Assembly (NCBI GenBank): GCA_905147135.1
Contig: LR990053.1
Coordinates: 14,024,501 to 14,088,500, forward strand
Length of the DNA: 64,000 bases
Direction of reading: 5' to 3'
Source: Blastobasis lacticolella
Lineage: Eukaryota; Arthropoda; Insecta; Lepidoptera; Blastobasidae
Shown in pieces: positions 22,148 through 34,315 of this stretch (positions are counted from its first letter, which is position 1; each line of letters starts with the position of its first letter). The translations under genes and the position numbers were made by a program. Below the pieces are notes generated by a model, which saw nothing but the letters and a program-made list of their open reading frames with translations, made no database searches and had not been told where the DNA came from.

Positions 22148-22657
22148 TTGATTAAGCAAACTAATTCTGAGATACGGAATCAAAAGTGGATTCGAACTAG
22201 TTCAGTGATAAAGGAGCTAGCTAACACGTTGGTGTCCTTGTCTATGTTGTTTGCAATCCGTTTGCCGGTATTTCGCTTTACAGAGCAATTAGACAGGCAT
22301 GTGTTTTTGGAATTTGAAGACTTCTATAGGATAGAGGTAGACATAACTTCGTTGATAATTGTTGAACTGTAGATGTCATATACCTACATCTTTGATTATA
22401 AAATAAACAGCAGTCTTACACAATTGTGCCCTGGAGAATATGAAATATCTCTTGCGACCAAAACCCCACAAAAATCAGTACTTTCTAATTATATCCATGT
22501 CTATATAACCTCCATAAGTATTGGAAGACAAGATACGGTTTGCGTGATTTGTTTCACTGTGAGAAGTACTTGGTATGCCTCATACCTATATGTATTTCTA
22601 ATATTAATTCTTATTATGTCGTTGAATATTATTTTTGGATGTTGTTGTCTTTCTTGA
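22148..22657 (+). other. 170-codon frame with one internal stop, unrecognised
   Basis: One reading frame is open from 22148 to 22657 except for a single TAG at 22370-22372. The C-terminal part is hydrophobic (YLYVFLILILIMSLNIIFG). There is no ATG at the first position, no splice-site support and no family resemblance. It may be chance in AT-rich DNA or a decayed small membrane-protein fragment. Confidence 0.2.
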
Positions 22658-23144
22658 CATAAAAGTATAATAATTTTATTTCTCATTGATCGTAATTATA
22701 ATAAGTTGACATGAACTTCACAAATTCCTGTTACCAATATTAAATGATATTCAATGACTATATTATTTGATATATATAATTGAATTAAGTTTGACATTAA
22801 CATATGTGTAATAATATGAAATTTAGTGAAATTAATTAGTGAAACTAATTTCTAATGTTTTGTGCACTGTAATTTTTTTACAACTGTGTTTAGTTTGACG
22901 TTCATAAGTGTTTTTTAAATAACCTAAACTGAATAAATATGTTTGGGTTTGACTTTACCTGTGCTCATGCTGGCTTCCTTATCCTTCAAGTCATCCGCCA
23001 TGTGTTTTCAACACCAGCAGGAGACACGGTCATGCAACGGTTGATCGGTTTGTCGACACATTCTATCACTGTCCTAGTTAAGTGAGATATTTCAAATCGG
23101 TTGCCTTTTTGTGGTTTACCAATATTATTTTGCTATTAGTAACT
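22658..23144. other. Unassigned non-coding DNA
   Basis: Very AT-rich; nothing recognised. Confidence 0.4.
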
Positions 23145-23400
23145 TTTAGGAGCGTCGGTGGCCGGTGGGTTCGAATCCCACTGTCGCCATGTACCAATGA
23201 CTCTTTTCCGTGTAAGGGAAAACATCGTGATGAAACCTGCACATTCAGGCGACTGAATGTGTAACCCTGTGTGTGTTCCCCTTGTAGCAGGGTCTCGGAG
23301 ATCATATGGCAGTCGCTCCACTGTAATTACCTGATCCGCCAAATTCTGGATCATGGTCGAGGCGGATCCCGGGCCCACGTGCGATTTTAGTACCTTGTGG
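23145..23400 (+). repeat. SINE family B
   Basis: GGAGCGTCGGTGGCC head, GGGTTCGAATCCCACTGTCG (B box), CATGTACCAATGACTC, AAACATCGTGATGAAACCTG, CAGTCGCTCCACTGTAATTA, GGATCATGGTCGAGGCGGAT and CGGGCCCACGTGCGA. The head is internally shortened. Confidence 0.8.
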
Positions 23401-24029
23401 AGCAATTGCCATTTCACTCTATAGTTCGTTTTTCATTTTATTTCCACGACACCCACTTTCTCCTTCACGTGCTGTAATGAAGTTACTTCATTTAGGTTTT
23501 CCTCCACCTCTCCTTCCCTCAATTTTCCTTTCCGGTGTAGTAAAGTATTGCTCGACCGACAAGAGCAGGGTTAATTTATGATGATATGTGGTTTTAGTCC
23601 ATCACAGTGCATCAGCGCGAGACGTTTTTAAAGCCCGCCGGGTGGTTAGCGGTCGCAGCGGTGCCAGCAGTAGGCCGATATCAATAAAACGATGATAAAA
23701 TGATAATTAACACATAAACGAGTCGGCCATCTTTTAAACAGGTTCCGTCCGAGCTCGTCCCACCGCCGGTACCATTCACATATTTAATTATGTACCGCAT
23801 AATTATTTACTAGAAGCGTAAATAAATTCAGTATAAACTAGTAGTAGAGGCGGAGAAACTTGCACCTATGGAGTTTTATAGGGTTCTTACTTTTGCCTGC
23901 AGCTCTTTAGGACGCATTTATCAAGCTCTAACTTCAAGTTCTGCAAGCAAAAGTAAGAAACGCAAGGGGGATGCAAAATAGGTCAACAATATTATCGTCT
24001 CTTTTTCTGTTTTTTTTTCACAATCTTTC

Positions 24030-24215
24030 CCATCTTCTACCAAGGCCCAAAAAGCGATGGCTGGACGTCGTTAAAAGTGGCATGCGTACCAACGAACTCA
24101 CCACTAACGATGCCGAAGACCAAGAGAAGTGGACTAGGAAGAGTCTTGCTCGGCCCTCGCGTGCTGCGCGGGAGTGCAACCGGGATTTAACGCCAAGATG
24201 ATGATGAACCCGACT
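24030..24215 (+). pseudogene. RTE2 LINE C-terminal remnant
   Basis: Plus-strand codons give PKKRWLDVVKSGMRTNELTT, NDAEDQEKWTRKS and ARECNRDLTPR, followed by a stop and a GATGATGATG tail. This is the RPKKRWxDxVxxDMRxxxLTxxDAxDRxKW ending of one RTE-like lineage. It is 5'-truncated. Confidence 0.75.
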
Positions 24216-27200
24216 GAATGACACGACTGAGTCGAAGCCAATGGCTTACGACGTGAGGATACCCAAAATCAACCGATATAAAAGAAATGGACGACGAAAA
24301 AGAGAGATCTGAAAAAACAATTAGTACAGACATATCACAAGTATGATTTGCATAGGTTTGCGTCATCCATCCGACTTTAACACGGACACATTAACTTAGT
24401 AACCATGTCTTCAAAATGTACATTTCATCGATATTAGCTCAGCTGTTTGGCCGAAAAACGACTGCAAAAATATGTTTGCTCGCTATTTGCTAGCAGAACG
24501 AAGTGCATAATGATTCATCAGGTGATGTAATGAATAACAAATTGAATGCATCAGTTAGTTAATTTTTATTTAAACTGTCTGAAAGTGTGCTGCTAAATTC
24601 TATTCATATTTTAAATGGGTAACTCGTTCGCCTGTCACTATTGCAGATACCTCACTCAAAACAGTTTCTAAGTTCGCGCATTAGGTACCTGGCAACAGAC
24701 ACATTTCGCCCATTTTGTAAAACAAACTCATTAAGGTAGCCATATTAGGCGTGTTTACGATTTCACCGGGCGTCTGCGTCAATATTAGTTACTTCGGCGT
24801 CCGTATGTCTGTCTGTCACGTCAATCATTTGTTGAACTTGCCACTAACGTTGCGCTGTTCACGGTCATGGCTCTCAAGTGATAGCAAATCACAACTATAC
24901 ACATAAACTTACATTGTAAGTTTTGCACTTTCATTTGTGGAGATACTGGACACTGAAAGCAAGAAGGCGGAACTCATGACCTACTAATCTTATTAATTGG
25001 CGTATCTGGTTTTTTGGTTCTTCTAAAACATCTTCTATTACGTCTGCATGGTTTTGTTGTTTGGTAGTTAAGTTTTGGTTCCTCTAAACACATCTTCCGC
25101 CTCTTGTTCATAGTTTTTTTATTAGTTAAGTTGCTTTAGCAAAAAAATTAGCACAAGAACTAAATTTTCAAATACGGATCTGCGCATATCTTAGGGCAAA
25201 AGCTTACAGATGTCACTGATATCCGAGGGTTCAAAATGTGTATAAAATATATGCACTAAAGTTCATGTTTGAAAAGGTTGGTGAATGTGGAAGAGGCGAG
25301 AGAGATGTCAGGACCGTAGCAAGTGAAACAAGTGGTCTCTGCCCTACCTATGCAAAAAAGGCGTGACGATATGTATGTTTGTACTTTAAACCATTTAATA
25401 TTAGGAAAGAGGTCCATAGCTTTCCATAAATTAAACTGTTTGCTCATTTGTTGCTTAGCTATCAAAAAACGTTATAACATACAGATTTACAATCCAATAA
25501 CCCAAATCGAGGAATTCAATCAATATTTGAATTTCTAAACGTGTTATCTTGAACATCAGCCGGCAATTACGAGAGGCGCAACTTTCCTTACGTTTCCTCA
25601 TTTTCACACCGTCCCCAATTAGTACCTACGACATACCACTAACGTTCCAAATGAAACAGTCTATTTGATTGCCCAAAGATAAAATGTGGACAGCCGACTC
25701 ACTTCAAACAAAAATGGAAACTGGTTAAGTGAGTAGCGATTGTAAGCGAGAGGGTTTCGAACAAGAAATTATGTCTTGATCTAATCCAGATAGGTTATAA
25801 AATATACCCTACTTACGTAAAAATGTTAATGTAAGTGTAGGTGTAGGCGTAGGTCACGGGATAAATTCAACGGGACTTCTAGAAATATGTACTTAAAATG
25901 CTCCTTTTGAAATTTAAGTCTAATTTCTAATTTTTAGGGCAAAGTTTATACTTTCTTTCAATTTTTTAGTTATAATTTTTTTTTTTCATATAATCCTATT
26001 AGAAATTAATAAAATTTGCTACATAATTGTGTAAACTTTGAAGAACTAAATATGCGTTTTTATTCTTCTATTTTTACTTCAGCCTAAGGTGAGATTAGTC
26101 GTCAAACAGGTAGATAGTAGTACATATTCACCATACATATTGTACCCATTATCCTTAATAAAATTACCTACTCTTAGTGCGTACCTGGTCGTTTCGCAGT
26201 TACCCATATTATGTTGGGAAATCAAAATTTTCTATAGGGACTGTTAAAGTAATATGTAAGAGAACTCTAAAAACTATATCTTGCGATCAAGAGAAATTTG
26301 TTCAAGATAAAAAACCAACTTGACGAATAGATGTTGATGAAAATTTACATAATCCCCCAATTAATTAATATCACACTAGCTATTAATTAAACTATCACGA
26401 AGATTACCCAGCAGTTAGTTTGCTACTTAATTGACGATTTAGTGTCTGGTTGAATTCCATCAAAAATAGATATATACTGACTTACAATAAAGAAAAGATT
26501 AAAAATACACTTAAGATGAGATAATATTTTATTTCTCCAGCGTCGCCTAGAGCCGAGGTCGCCAACGTAATCAGAGGCATCATCATTTCAATTTTTATTT
26601 TTGGCATGAAAATATTAATATTTTGATGCATAACGTTGATTTCCCTATTTTTGAACCTGAATTTCAAAATTATTGCATTTTACATGCTGAAAATCAAAAT
26701 TTGCTCCCTGATGGAAACAATTTGTATTCTTGGGTGTTACCTCTGAATAGGCTGTAGACCTTCCTTAAAACTGAAACACAACACAACAAAGTATTTAGGC
26801 GACGGAAAGAGATAAGGCGATGTTACTATTTACGAAGAGAAGTTATTACCTGATGAAGGTTTGACAAAGTCCTATTATATTATGTAGATTTTGTCCCAAA
26901 TGAGAGATAGACCTATAGCCCGATAAATTAGCTACCTAGGTACCAATAATTCACTTAAGTAGTGATGATTAGCACACTGGTCCCTCATGCAAGAAGTAGT
27001 AGATTCCTGAACGGGGCACAAATCTAATTATGATTAAGGTTTCTGACTATACAGATCTAGATATTTGTGTAAATGTTCCTAGCTGACACCCACACCCTCA
27101 TTTGCCTCGATTTTTGTCCCATCGAGTTGTCGAGTTATTAACTCAGATTAATTTGAAGTGGGTACCTAAAAATCTGCGTTTGTTTGTGGGATGTAGGCAT

Positions 27201-28129
27201 CTCATGTACCAATGCATACATGTCACCATTTAGATTGTGAAAATGGTTATCTAGGTAATGAAATATTATAAACTCCATCAAAATTCACTAAACTATTTAC
27301 AATTTTATACACAGTAAAGCAATAAAATTAACCATTATCAGAACATTAGGTTTCAATTCGGCTAGTATGGCTTTGTGTTATGACTTATGACACACTGAGC
27401 CCCGCGAAGCTGGGTTCCGTCAACTCAGCCTAGTACCGAAGTGCGTTAAAACCTAACAGTTCTCAATTTTTCGATTGTTTATAGTAGTAGTCTGACAACA
27501 TTCAATTATAAACTAGATTAGCAATCTTAGGGTGCGTCCAGACTCACGAATGCGCCGTTACTGCTACAGCGCATCGTACGAAATAATGACGTGCATGCCA
27601 GCAGAGCACATGCACGCGGATATCGTATCAACCCCTGTCTTCTCGGGTGTCATGCAAGTGGAAAATATTCGCCGAATTTATCTCTTACTTCACCATGACG
27701 ATTTAACAGCTGATTTGAAGTTCAATGATCTTGATAACGAGCCCATAGTAAAATTTCTTCATCCCTAGTTGTTAATTTAACTAATTATTGAAATTATCCT
27801 TGTTGTTGGTCTATTTTCTCTGATTTACTCAATCGTTGGTAGTATACACTACGTTGTAACTACAGGTAAAAATTCAACACAAAGTAAATCATGATGACAC
27901 CGTGGTTACAGGAAGGCTTATAAGATGTCCATGATCTGTTTCACCATGAGGTTATCTAAGTACCACGGAAAAATTTACATCTAGTGGAAAATTCTTACCC
28001 AACTAGTTGTGTGTTAAATCTCGGGTTAGTGCGTACTTACTTCTAGGAGTTGTTAATTTATAATTTTACAGTGATTAAGTTCTTACCAGTAAACGACCGC
28101 ATAGTCCCCGTGCAATAAGACAATTTTCA
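24216..28129. other. Unassigned DNA, 3.9 kb
   Basis: AT-rich throughout, with a CpG-containing patch at 27530-27630. Open frames up to 78 codons (27532-27768) are unrecognised and lack splice context. No repeat family identified. Confidence 0.4.
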
Positions 28130-28660
28130 CCAAAAACCATGCACTGCCTCAAATTAGGAATCAATCTAGCACTATCTCAAAATGACGTACAGAAATAGCA
28201 CTTAGCACAATTTACACTGAATACGAGTCACAGAGAAAAAACACTCACGAAAATAAAAACAAGGGAATCAGTGAAAAATGTTAAGATTTTTTTGTAATTG
28301 GAACTCGAGACGGTGATTGGCGGAAAATGAGATGCGCGGGCGAGCGTGCGCGTTGCGTCCGAACCTCACACTGAGCTACCGGCTCGGGCCAGCTATCTTT
28401 CTTTCTTTTTTATTTTCCCATTTATTTTCAAACTGGACGAAAATTTCGCGAGAGATTGACGCCTCGCCGCGCGGGTATCTTTGATTACATTTCTTTTTTC
28501 TGCGGCCGCACTCGCACTGGCCGCTTAATTTTGACGGCGGCCAATCGCGTGTCACTTTTGACGCGATAATCCGGCGCATTCGGGAACCTTTATCGGCGAA
28601 TTTAAATATAGAATGCTGCCAGGTATTTTTAAAGTGCACATTTTGGCTGTTAGGATATAC
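28130..28660 (-). promoter_or_regulatory. Candidate CpG-rich promoter and 5' non-coding exon (minus strand)
   Basis: Bases 28310-28620 are unusually GC/CpG-rich for this window (CGGGCGAGCGTGCGCG; GCGGCCGCACTCGCAC). On the minus strand this patch is followed by a GTGAGT donor whose GT is at 28248-28247. That is what an untranslated first exon of a minus-strand gene would look like. No coding exon to the left confirms it, so this is a guess from composition plus one splice signal. Confidence 0.25.
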
Positions 28661-28919
28661 AATTATCTCGCGATTGGAGTAGTTATCGGATAATTAAGCC
28701 ACTAAACAAAATAATAAAGGTTTGGATCAAATTGAATCATTCCTTTCTTCATTTGTCGCGTTGCAACCCGAGAATGTTCCACTAGAAACACACCACACAC
28801 AACCTATCAAATTAAAATAATAACATGGTTTAGGTTTAGGTAGGTACTGCCAGTATTATATATGTAGATAATTGCCTCAGCAGTAGTAGTCTGTGCGAAA
28901 GTCATGATCACAGTCCATA

Positions 28920-29010
28920 ACAGTTCACTTAAGGCCTCTCCCACGAAAGGGGAGGTTGTTGCCATAATCTCCAGGCTTGGCTGGCTGGTTGGAGATCATT
29001 GTGAATAATC
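28920..29010 (-). repeat. SINE-like repeat family A, 3' fragment
   Basis: TTAAGGCCTCTCCCACGAAA, GGGGAGGTTGTTGCCATAAT and CTGGTTGGAGATCATTGTGA: the minus-strand 3' third of family A. Confidence 0.7.
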
Positions 29011-29607
29011 ATTATAAGTATATCAAGGCACGAATGAGGTATAGCATCTTTGTATGAAGCCGGATTGTACTGTACTTTTATTTTTTTATGGCTTTTTTTT
29101 TTTCAATTTTCGCCTCCAATCTTTGTTGATCGACATTTTACAATATTTCAAATAAATACATGTCATTACAAAATCTCCTCCTGTGTACTCTCTTGTATTC
29201 ACTTTTAAAATACCTATATCAAAATGTGAATGTGAAGTATGACATAGAAAAGTGTTTGTTTGTACTTTTGTCCTCTATCGTCAAGATTGGTTGTCCAATT
29301 GAGCAAAAAACTCAAAAATAAAAAAATATGTAAAAGTTCACTAAATATAACCATTTAAATATACAAAGATACACAAGGTATAGGTATTAGAATAAATTTA
29401 CCCTATAATCCTTTTTAGAAAATTATCCCCATTTTTATTTTAGAGAAAGTTGTTTTATATGGTGTGGCTTAGACAGTTCTTTTTTATTTTGTGGCTTTAT
29501 TTATTTATTATGTAAAACTGAATAAATAACAGTCGGTCTGTTAAACTGTTTCCCAGTTTTAAGACAAAGTAAATGACGAATTAGGTATTTTTTCACCACA
29601 AAAACAG
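29011..29607. other. Unassigned non-coding DNA
   Basis: AT-rich; nothing recognised. Confidence 0.4.
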
Positions 29608-29702
29608 CCGTAAGAGCATCGGTTAGTGTCCAACTAATATACCTAGCTACATTACTCCGAAAAGAGTCATTGGTAGATACCTACATGGCGACACTGGGGT
29701 CA
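29608..29702 (-). repeat. SINE family B, internal fragment
   Basis: CCGTAAGAGCATCGGTTAGT, CCGAAAAGAGTCATTGG and ACATGGCGACACTGGG: the minus-strand region just downstream of the tRNA-like head. Confidence 0.65.
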
Positions 29703-30129
29703 TTTTTATATTTCATAACTACCTACATAATATTATGGTTAACATTAACTTCAGTTTTTACACTTACAGCAAGAATAAGCAATAACTTTAAAATTCGTAA
29801 TGCACGTCCGTAAACCGTCATATTTTTACCTGTAGAAATAATAAAAGGTTAACCGATGGCCCAAGTAATGAAAATACGATTATAAGGTCATTCAATGTTG
29901 AAGTAGTACATTAACTAATGCACTTAGTAACAGTTTATAATAATTCAACTGATGGTCATTTGTCACAAAAGCTTCATGTCATTTGTTATATGTTATTAGT
30001 TCACTTTCATACCACTTGTATTACCAACTTCTGATGCCAAGCAATGTGTTGTTGTTGTTGTATTGTTGTAAGCATTCCAGCATGAAGCATGAAGCAAGAC
30101 TGGCACTTGCGATAACATCTTTAAGTTAT

Positions 30130-30262
30130 AATAAGTACCACAAATTTATCTGACCCCGTGGCCAAAACTGGAACTAAGCCTATATATGTCTATAGGTAGT
30201 GGTGACCACTTTCCATCAGGTGGCCCGCTTGTCTGTTTGTCTATCGTATGACATATAAAAAT
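30130..30262 (+). repeat. Family C 3' end
   Basis: TATAGGTAGTGGTGACCACT, TTCCATCAGGTGGCCCGC, TTGTCTGTTTGTC and TATGACATATAAAAATAATA. Close to the copy at 40.2 kb. Confidence 0.75.
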
Positions 30263-30270
30263 AATAATAA

Positions 30271-30400
30271 GCCGGCTTGCACCAAATACTTAAACACGTT
30301 TAAGAATAAAGTTTAACATATTTTTTGTTTGAAGTTTTATGGTTAAGTTGATACTTAAACATAAAAGTATAAAACTTTAACTTGCTTGATGCAAGCCGCC
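30271..30400. mobile_element. Small MITE-like inverted repeat
   Basis: GCCGGCTTGCACCAA at the left mirrors TTGATGCAAGCCGCC at the right. Subterminal TACTTAAACACGTTTAAG and ACTTAAACATAAAAG are further paired repeats. About 130 bp and non-coding. Confidence 0.65.
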
Positions 30401-30452
30401 CTAAATCTCTTTGAAATGTCACGTCGATTCCATATCAGCGACGCTGTCACCA

Positions 30453-30643
30453 GAGGGCCTAGTGTGAGTTCCGCTTCGATTTTACTTAACTATCGCGTTT
30501 GCGTTTACGTCGAAATTAGTATGAAGAAGAAAACTTCATTTACGTACCACTAGGCGGCGCTATATATTTTTTCATACTAATTTTCACGTAAACGCAAACG
30601 CGATAGTAAAGTAAAATCAAAGCAGAACTCACACTAGGCCCTC
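30453..30643. mobile_element. Hairpin MITE with about 72-bp inverted repeats
   Basis: Each end begins GAGGGCCTAGTGTGAGTTC (right end reverse-complemented, GAACTC). The arms pair through CTATCGCGTTTGCGTTTACG and ATTAGTATGAA, leaving a loop of about 45 bp. CAG (30451-30453 and 30643-30645) is a possible 3-bp target duplication. Confidence 0.8.
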
Positions 30644-31106
30644 AGATCACATAAGTTTGTTACACTCAAAGATTTTGTTTAACGAATTAAACATCACCGA
30701 AAGTTACCGACAAGCCTTCAAGTTGGACCAAACCCAAAGACAAAAGAAGTCGAAAACAGAACGGGCCGCCGGGAGGAGCGCGAAAGAGGCGCGAATTACG
30801 ATCGATTATAACCTAGTAAAACAGTGGAAAATATACCTTACTGCCTCGGAATAGCACTACAAGTAGATGCAGTATCAATATTCCATTGACCACGGACAAA
30901 AGATTTATTCGCACAGATTACAAACAAATTCGTAGCCTAGAGCGGTCCTTTTGTGTAATTCTGTTTATAATAATGTTGTTGCGTGGAATTTCGGTAAATT
31001 GTTTGCTAATGTTACTTTATTGTATATTAAAGAAATTATTGACAAGATTTCTTTCTGAATGATGTTCATTGATTTATTGTACCTGCATGCTCAATACCTT
31101 TAAGTA

Positions 31107-31255
31107 TTAGACCGAAACTAAGCAAATAACTTTTACTCACGTAAGTAACTTACAAATTACAAACCAACTTAAATTTGCATCGATAAAAAAGTGTTTACAT
31201 TTGCAAATTTGTCGAGTTACATGAGTAAAACTTACAAGTGTAGATTCGGCCTTAG
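31107..31255. repeat. Inverted-repeat element, imperfect
   Basis: TAGACCGAAACTA and AACTTTTACTCACGTAA on the left oppose TTACATGAGTAAAA and TAGATTCGGCCTTA on the right. MITE-like and diverged. Confidence 0.55.
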
Positions 31256-33129
31256 GTAGGTATTTTTAACGTTTTAAACGTACCTATACGGTAGACAGGC
31301 AGGAGTAATGCCTACGTATTAAAAAATTAAAATATTGACAAAAGGCACGAATCACCTTATTGCCTACGTAGGTTCAGTTTCTATTTTCTACATTATTGTT
31401 ACTTATTAAGATCTCGATTTCACAATTGGCTAATAAGTTGAATTTTTTAAAGTATTTAAATTGTAAGGGGTTCAAGTGCTTCTGTTGTGTACTGACCAAA
31501 TAATAAATTTTATTTTGGCCGTAGTTCACTTAACGCAACTTAAAAGCCCTTAACCTCACCACACCCCTAAACTTCAAACAAACTTAAAGAAATGACCCAT
31601 AAAAAGACCTTAAACCATGTGACCCATAGTAGAAGAACGAGTTACTCATAGTCACGGAAATCGATACAATCGTTTAGTAATTGATAAGATAGAAATAGTG
31701 ATTTTATCGATTTATCTCAAACTGGCCACCATCGGTGACCCGAACAGGACAAAACTCGATATTTTAAAATCAATTATCGGGTTTTAGTATACATTGTGAA
31801 GGAATTCAAATGGAAGGGAAAGCTCGTAAAATTCATATGAATTCAATTTACTGATACTGTTGTAATAAGGTTTCAATTTATTTTTTACTTTTTAACAGTT
31901 TGTGTAGGTGTGAAACGAAATTAGTTTGTTGATTTACGTAATAGTTTTAGCTTTTTATGTTTAGCCAGCGGCTGTAGTTTTATGGGCATTCATTGGAACT
32001 TGCAGTCATATAGCCGTGGATAATTGATGCGCATATCTTATCATGTTTTCATAGCTCTACAAAATAATTCTCAATTTGCTTTGCCCGAATTTGCTGTACC
32101 CGAAAAAGGAGCAAATATTAAAAAATAGAGAATAAATTAGACATGAGAGGAGTAGAAAGTTTATGTGAAGTAATATCATTATGTATCAATTCTATCTATA
32201 ATAATAGCTAATGGGTGTATAATTTGATTCATCTTATATTGTTAATTGAAACAGATGTTTATAATAGATATCATAATAAAGTAACAGTTCTCAGTATCGA
32301 TATGTTAAAATAACGTAGATAATCATAACATAGGCCTTAAACTCGTGTATCCCTTGGAAAGTTACGAAATGGTCCAGTTTTAATGGAGCATAAACAATAA
32401 TAAATTACGCGCTTTGTGCGCAGGCGCGGTATCTGTGTGAACTGGACGCCACGCGCGAGCTTTGGGCGTACAACATCGCTTATGTGAATACCTTAGTAGC
32501 GTTAGAGATCTTCAAACCGAGTCTAAAAGTTGCCTCGCATTGTAAAGATTCCTCGTCGGAATTTTGTTTGGCTCTTCTAGGCTTCTTCTTGTCTGTTCTT
32601 TCGGGTTGGAGCAGCCTCGTGTATAAACAATATCGTATAAAAAGCCTAATCTCATATCCAACTCAGCTATGCTATGTTAATCTATCGCTTCTGGAGCCTC
32701 CCGGCCCGCAGGATGCCTCCGTCAATAGTCATCTGGGCCAAGCCCACATCGCCCAGAATACCTATTACCTGACGACTTCGATGTCTAAGTCACATCACAT
32801 GGGATAATCAAGCCTTTCCTATTCAATCAGCTGCTCATAAATCCTCCAAAACAAAAAAACCAGGTGATTGGTATCTGGAGGTTATCTGGAGAGGTGCCAC
32901 AGCTTTATGGAATAAATGTTGAGTAGTACGATACAAGTTTGTACTCTCGCACGTACGCTTGAGCTGGCTTTGCCTATAAAACCGCTCTCAACCTAGCAAG
33001 ATCTGTACCCGAAGATCGATGCAACTGCCTACAGTAGACATCATACCAGCTCCTCAGACCTCCAGGGCCATCCGGCATTGAAAACAGCCACAACGAAGCC
33101 AACCAAAATGTCTTATACCACCTTAAGAG
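31256..33129. other. Unassigned DNA, 1.9 kb
   Basis: AT-rich to about 32400, then more balanced with a short CpG patch (32415-32470). The 107-codon plus-strand open frame 32484-32807 is unrecognised and is not flanked by convincing splice sites. No repeat recognised. Confidence 0.4.
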
Positions 33130-33365
33130 TCCACTGCAACACTTAGAGCCTCTAACACGAAATGGAGAGGTTATTGGCATTATCTCCACGCTTTGCAGGC
33201 GGGTTTGAGATCACAGCGTTATAAATATAACAATGGAAAACGCTGCTGCCCATTTTCCAGCCTAAGAAAGATTCTAAATCATTTGCCTCGAAAAAATTTG
33301 TTGCCTGTACGACATCCACGAGTGTAAGGAGTTGGTGCTCTGCCGGACACCACATGGCCAAATCA
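33130..33365 (-). repeat. SINE-like repeat family A
   Basis: Minus-strand copy: GAGTCCACTGCAACACTTAG, GGAGAGGTTATTGGCATTAT, GTTTGAGATCACAGCG, GCTGCCCATTTTCCAG and GTTGGTGCTCTGCCGGACAC. Near full length. Confidence 0.8.
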
Positions 33366-33944
33366 CACATCTGGATGTAATAATATGCAAGATCTCACAC
33401 AACAAAAAAGAAACAATTGGTTCAGTATCAAACCTCGCTATTCATCGATTTGACTGAACCACTTTTAATTATGATTACTGCTATTCCCACGTCGCTGGCT
33501 ACAATAATGTTGTGGAAACAAAATCCCAAACACCAAATGTTATTTAAACAATTGCCTATAATGAATATGATATCACTTTGAAATCGATCACTCTACGAAT
33601 GGATAATGGATTCATGTTGTTCATTTAGTAATCGTGGGTGGGTACGTTTGCTTTTAAGCAAGTATTTTGTGGTATCTAGACTAGGCATGTAAAGAAACGC
33701 TCTATGGGCGATGACCCTTTAGGTATGCCGTTTAGGTATGAAGCGTCGTAGATAGACAGACATAGTTATTTTCGCATTATAATATCAGGGGAGAATTATT
33801 ATCTTAACTATCTTACAAAGCGTTTGAACGAGCGTGATGAAGTATGAAAGCTATTGCTATTCTAGTCAGGCGGTCCCATGCCCATGTCCCATTCGATTTA
33901 TCTAACTAGCAAACCTTACAAAATCTTCATATATACCTGTAACA
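33366..33944. other. Unassigned non-coding DNA
   Basis: AT-rich; nothing recognised. Confidence 0.4.
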
Positions 33945-34315
33945 TGTAGGACTTAAGCTTTTGCTATAATCTCAACGCTTAGCTGGGCGTTGGAAATCGC
34001 AGTGTTGTTACTGTTACAACAGAAAATCATGCTGCCTATTTTCTGAACATCGTAGGTTCCTAGCTGTGGTCTTATCTCATATATGTGGACTATATATCAT
34101 CGCTTTAACTTTCGTATAGGAGCATCTCTTTTGTTTCACTATTCCTTTCTCTCTCTTTCGTATGGCAACCATCGAAAATACCACGGACTAATTAATCAAC
34201 CTGTCAAAATGAATTCGATGCCGTCACAGCCGATTAGACCTCAGAAACCAAAACATTAGGGGTCTACTACAACCGTAAGTGGAAGGGATTGGTGCAATTC
34301 TACTCTCTCGTAATC
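33945..34315 (-). repeat. SINE-like repeat family A, degraded and interrupted
   Basis: GACTTAAGCTTTTGCTATAA, TGGGCGTTGGAAATCGCAGT and GCTGCCTATTTTCTG match the minus-strand 3' two-thirds. GGTGCAATTCTACTCTC at about 34293 matches the 5' part after about 190 bp of unrelated sequence. Confidence 0.5.

Noticed and set aside
32484..32807. 107-codon plus-strand frame
   Set aside because: No family resemblance, no supporting splice sites, ends without neighbours; left as unassigned DNA.
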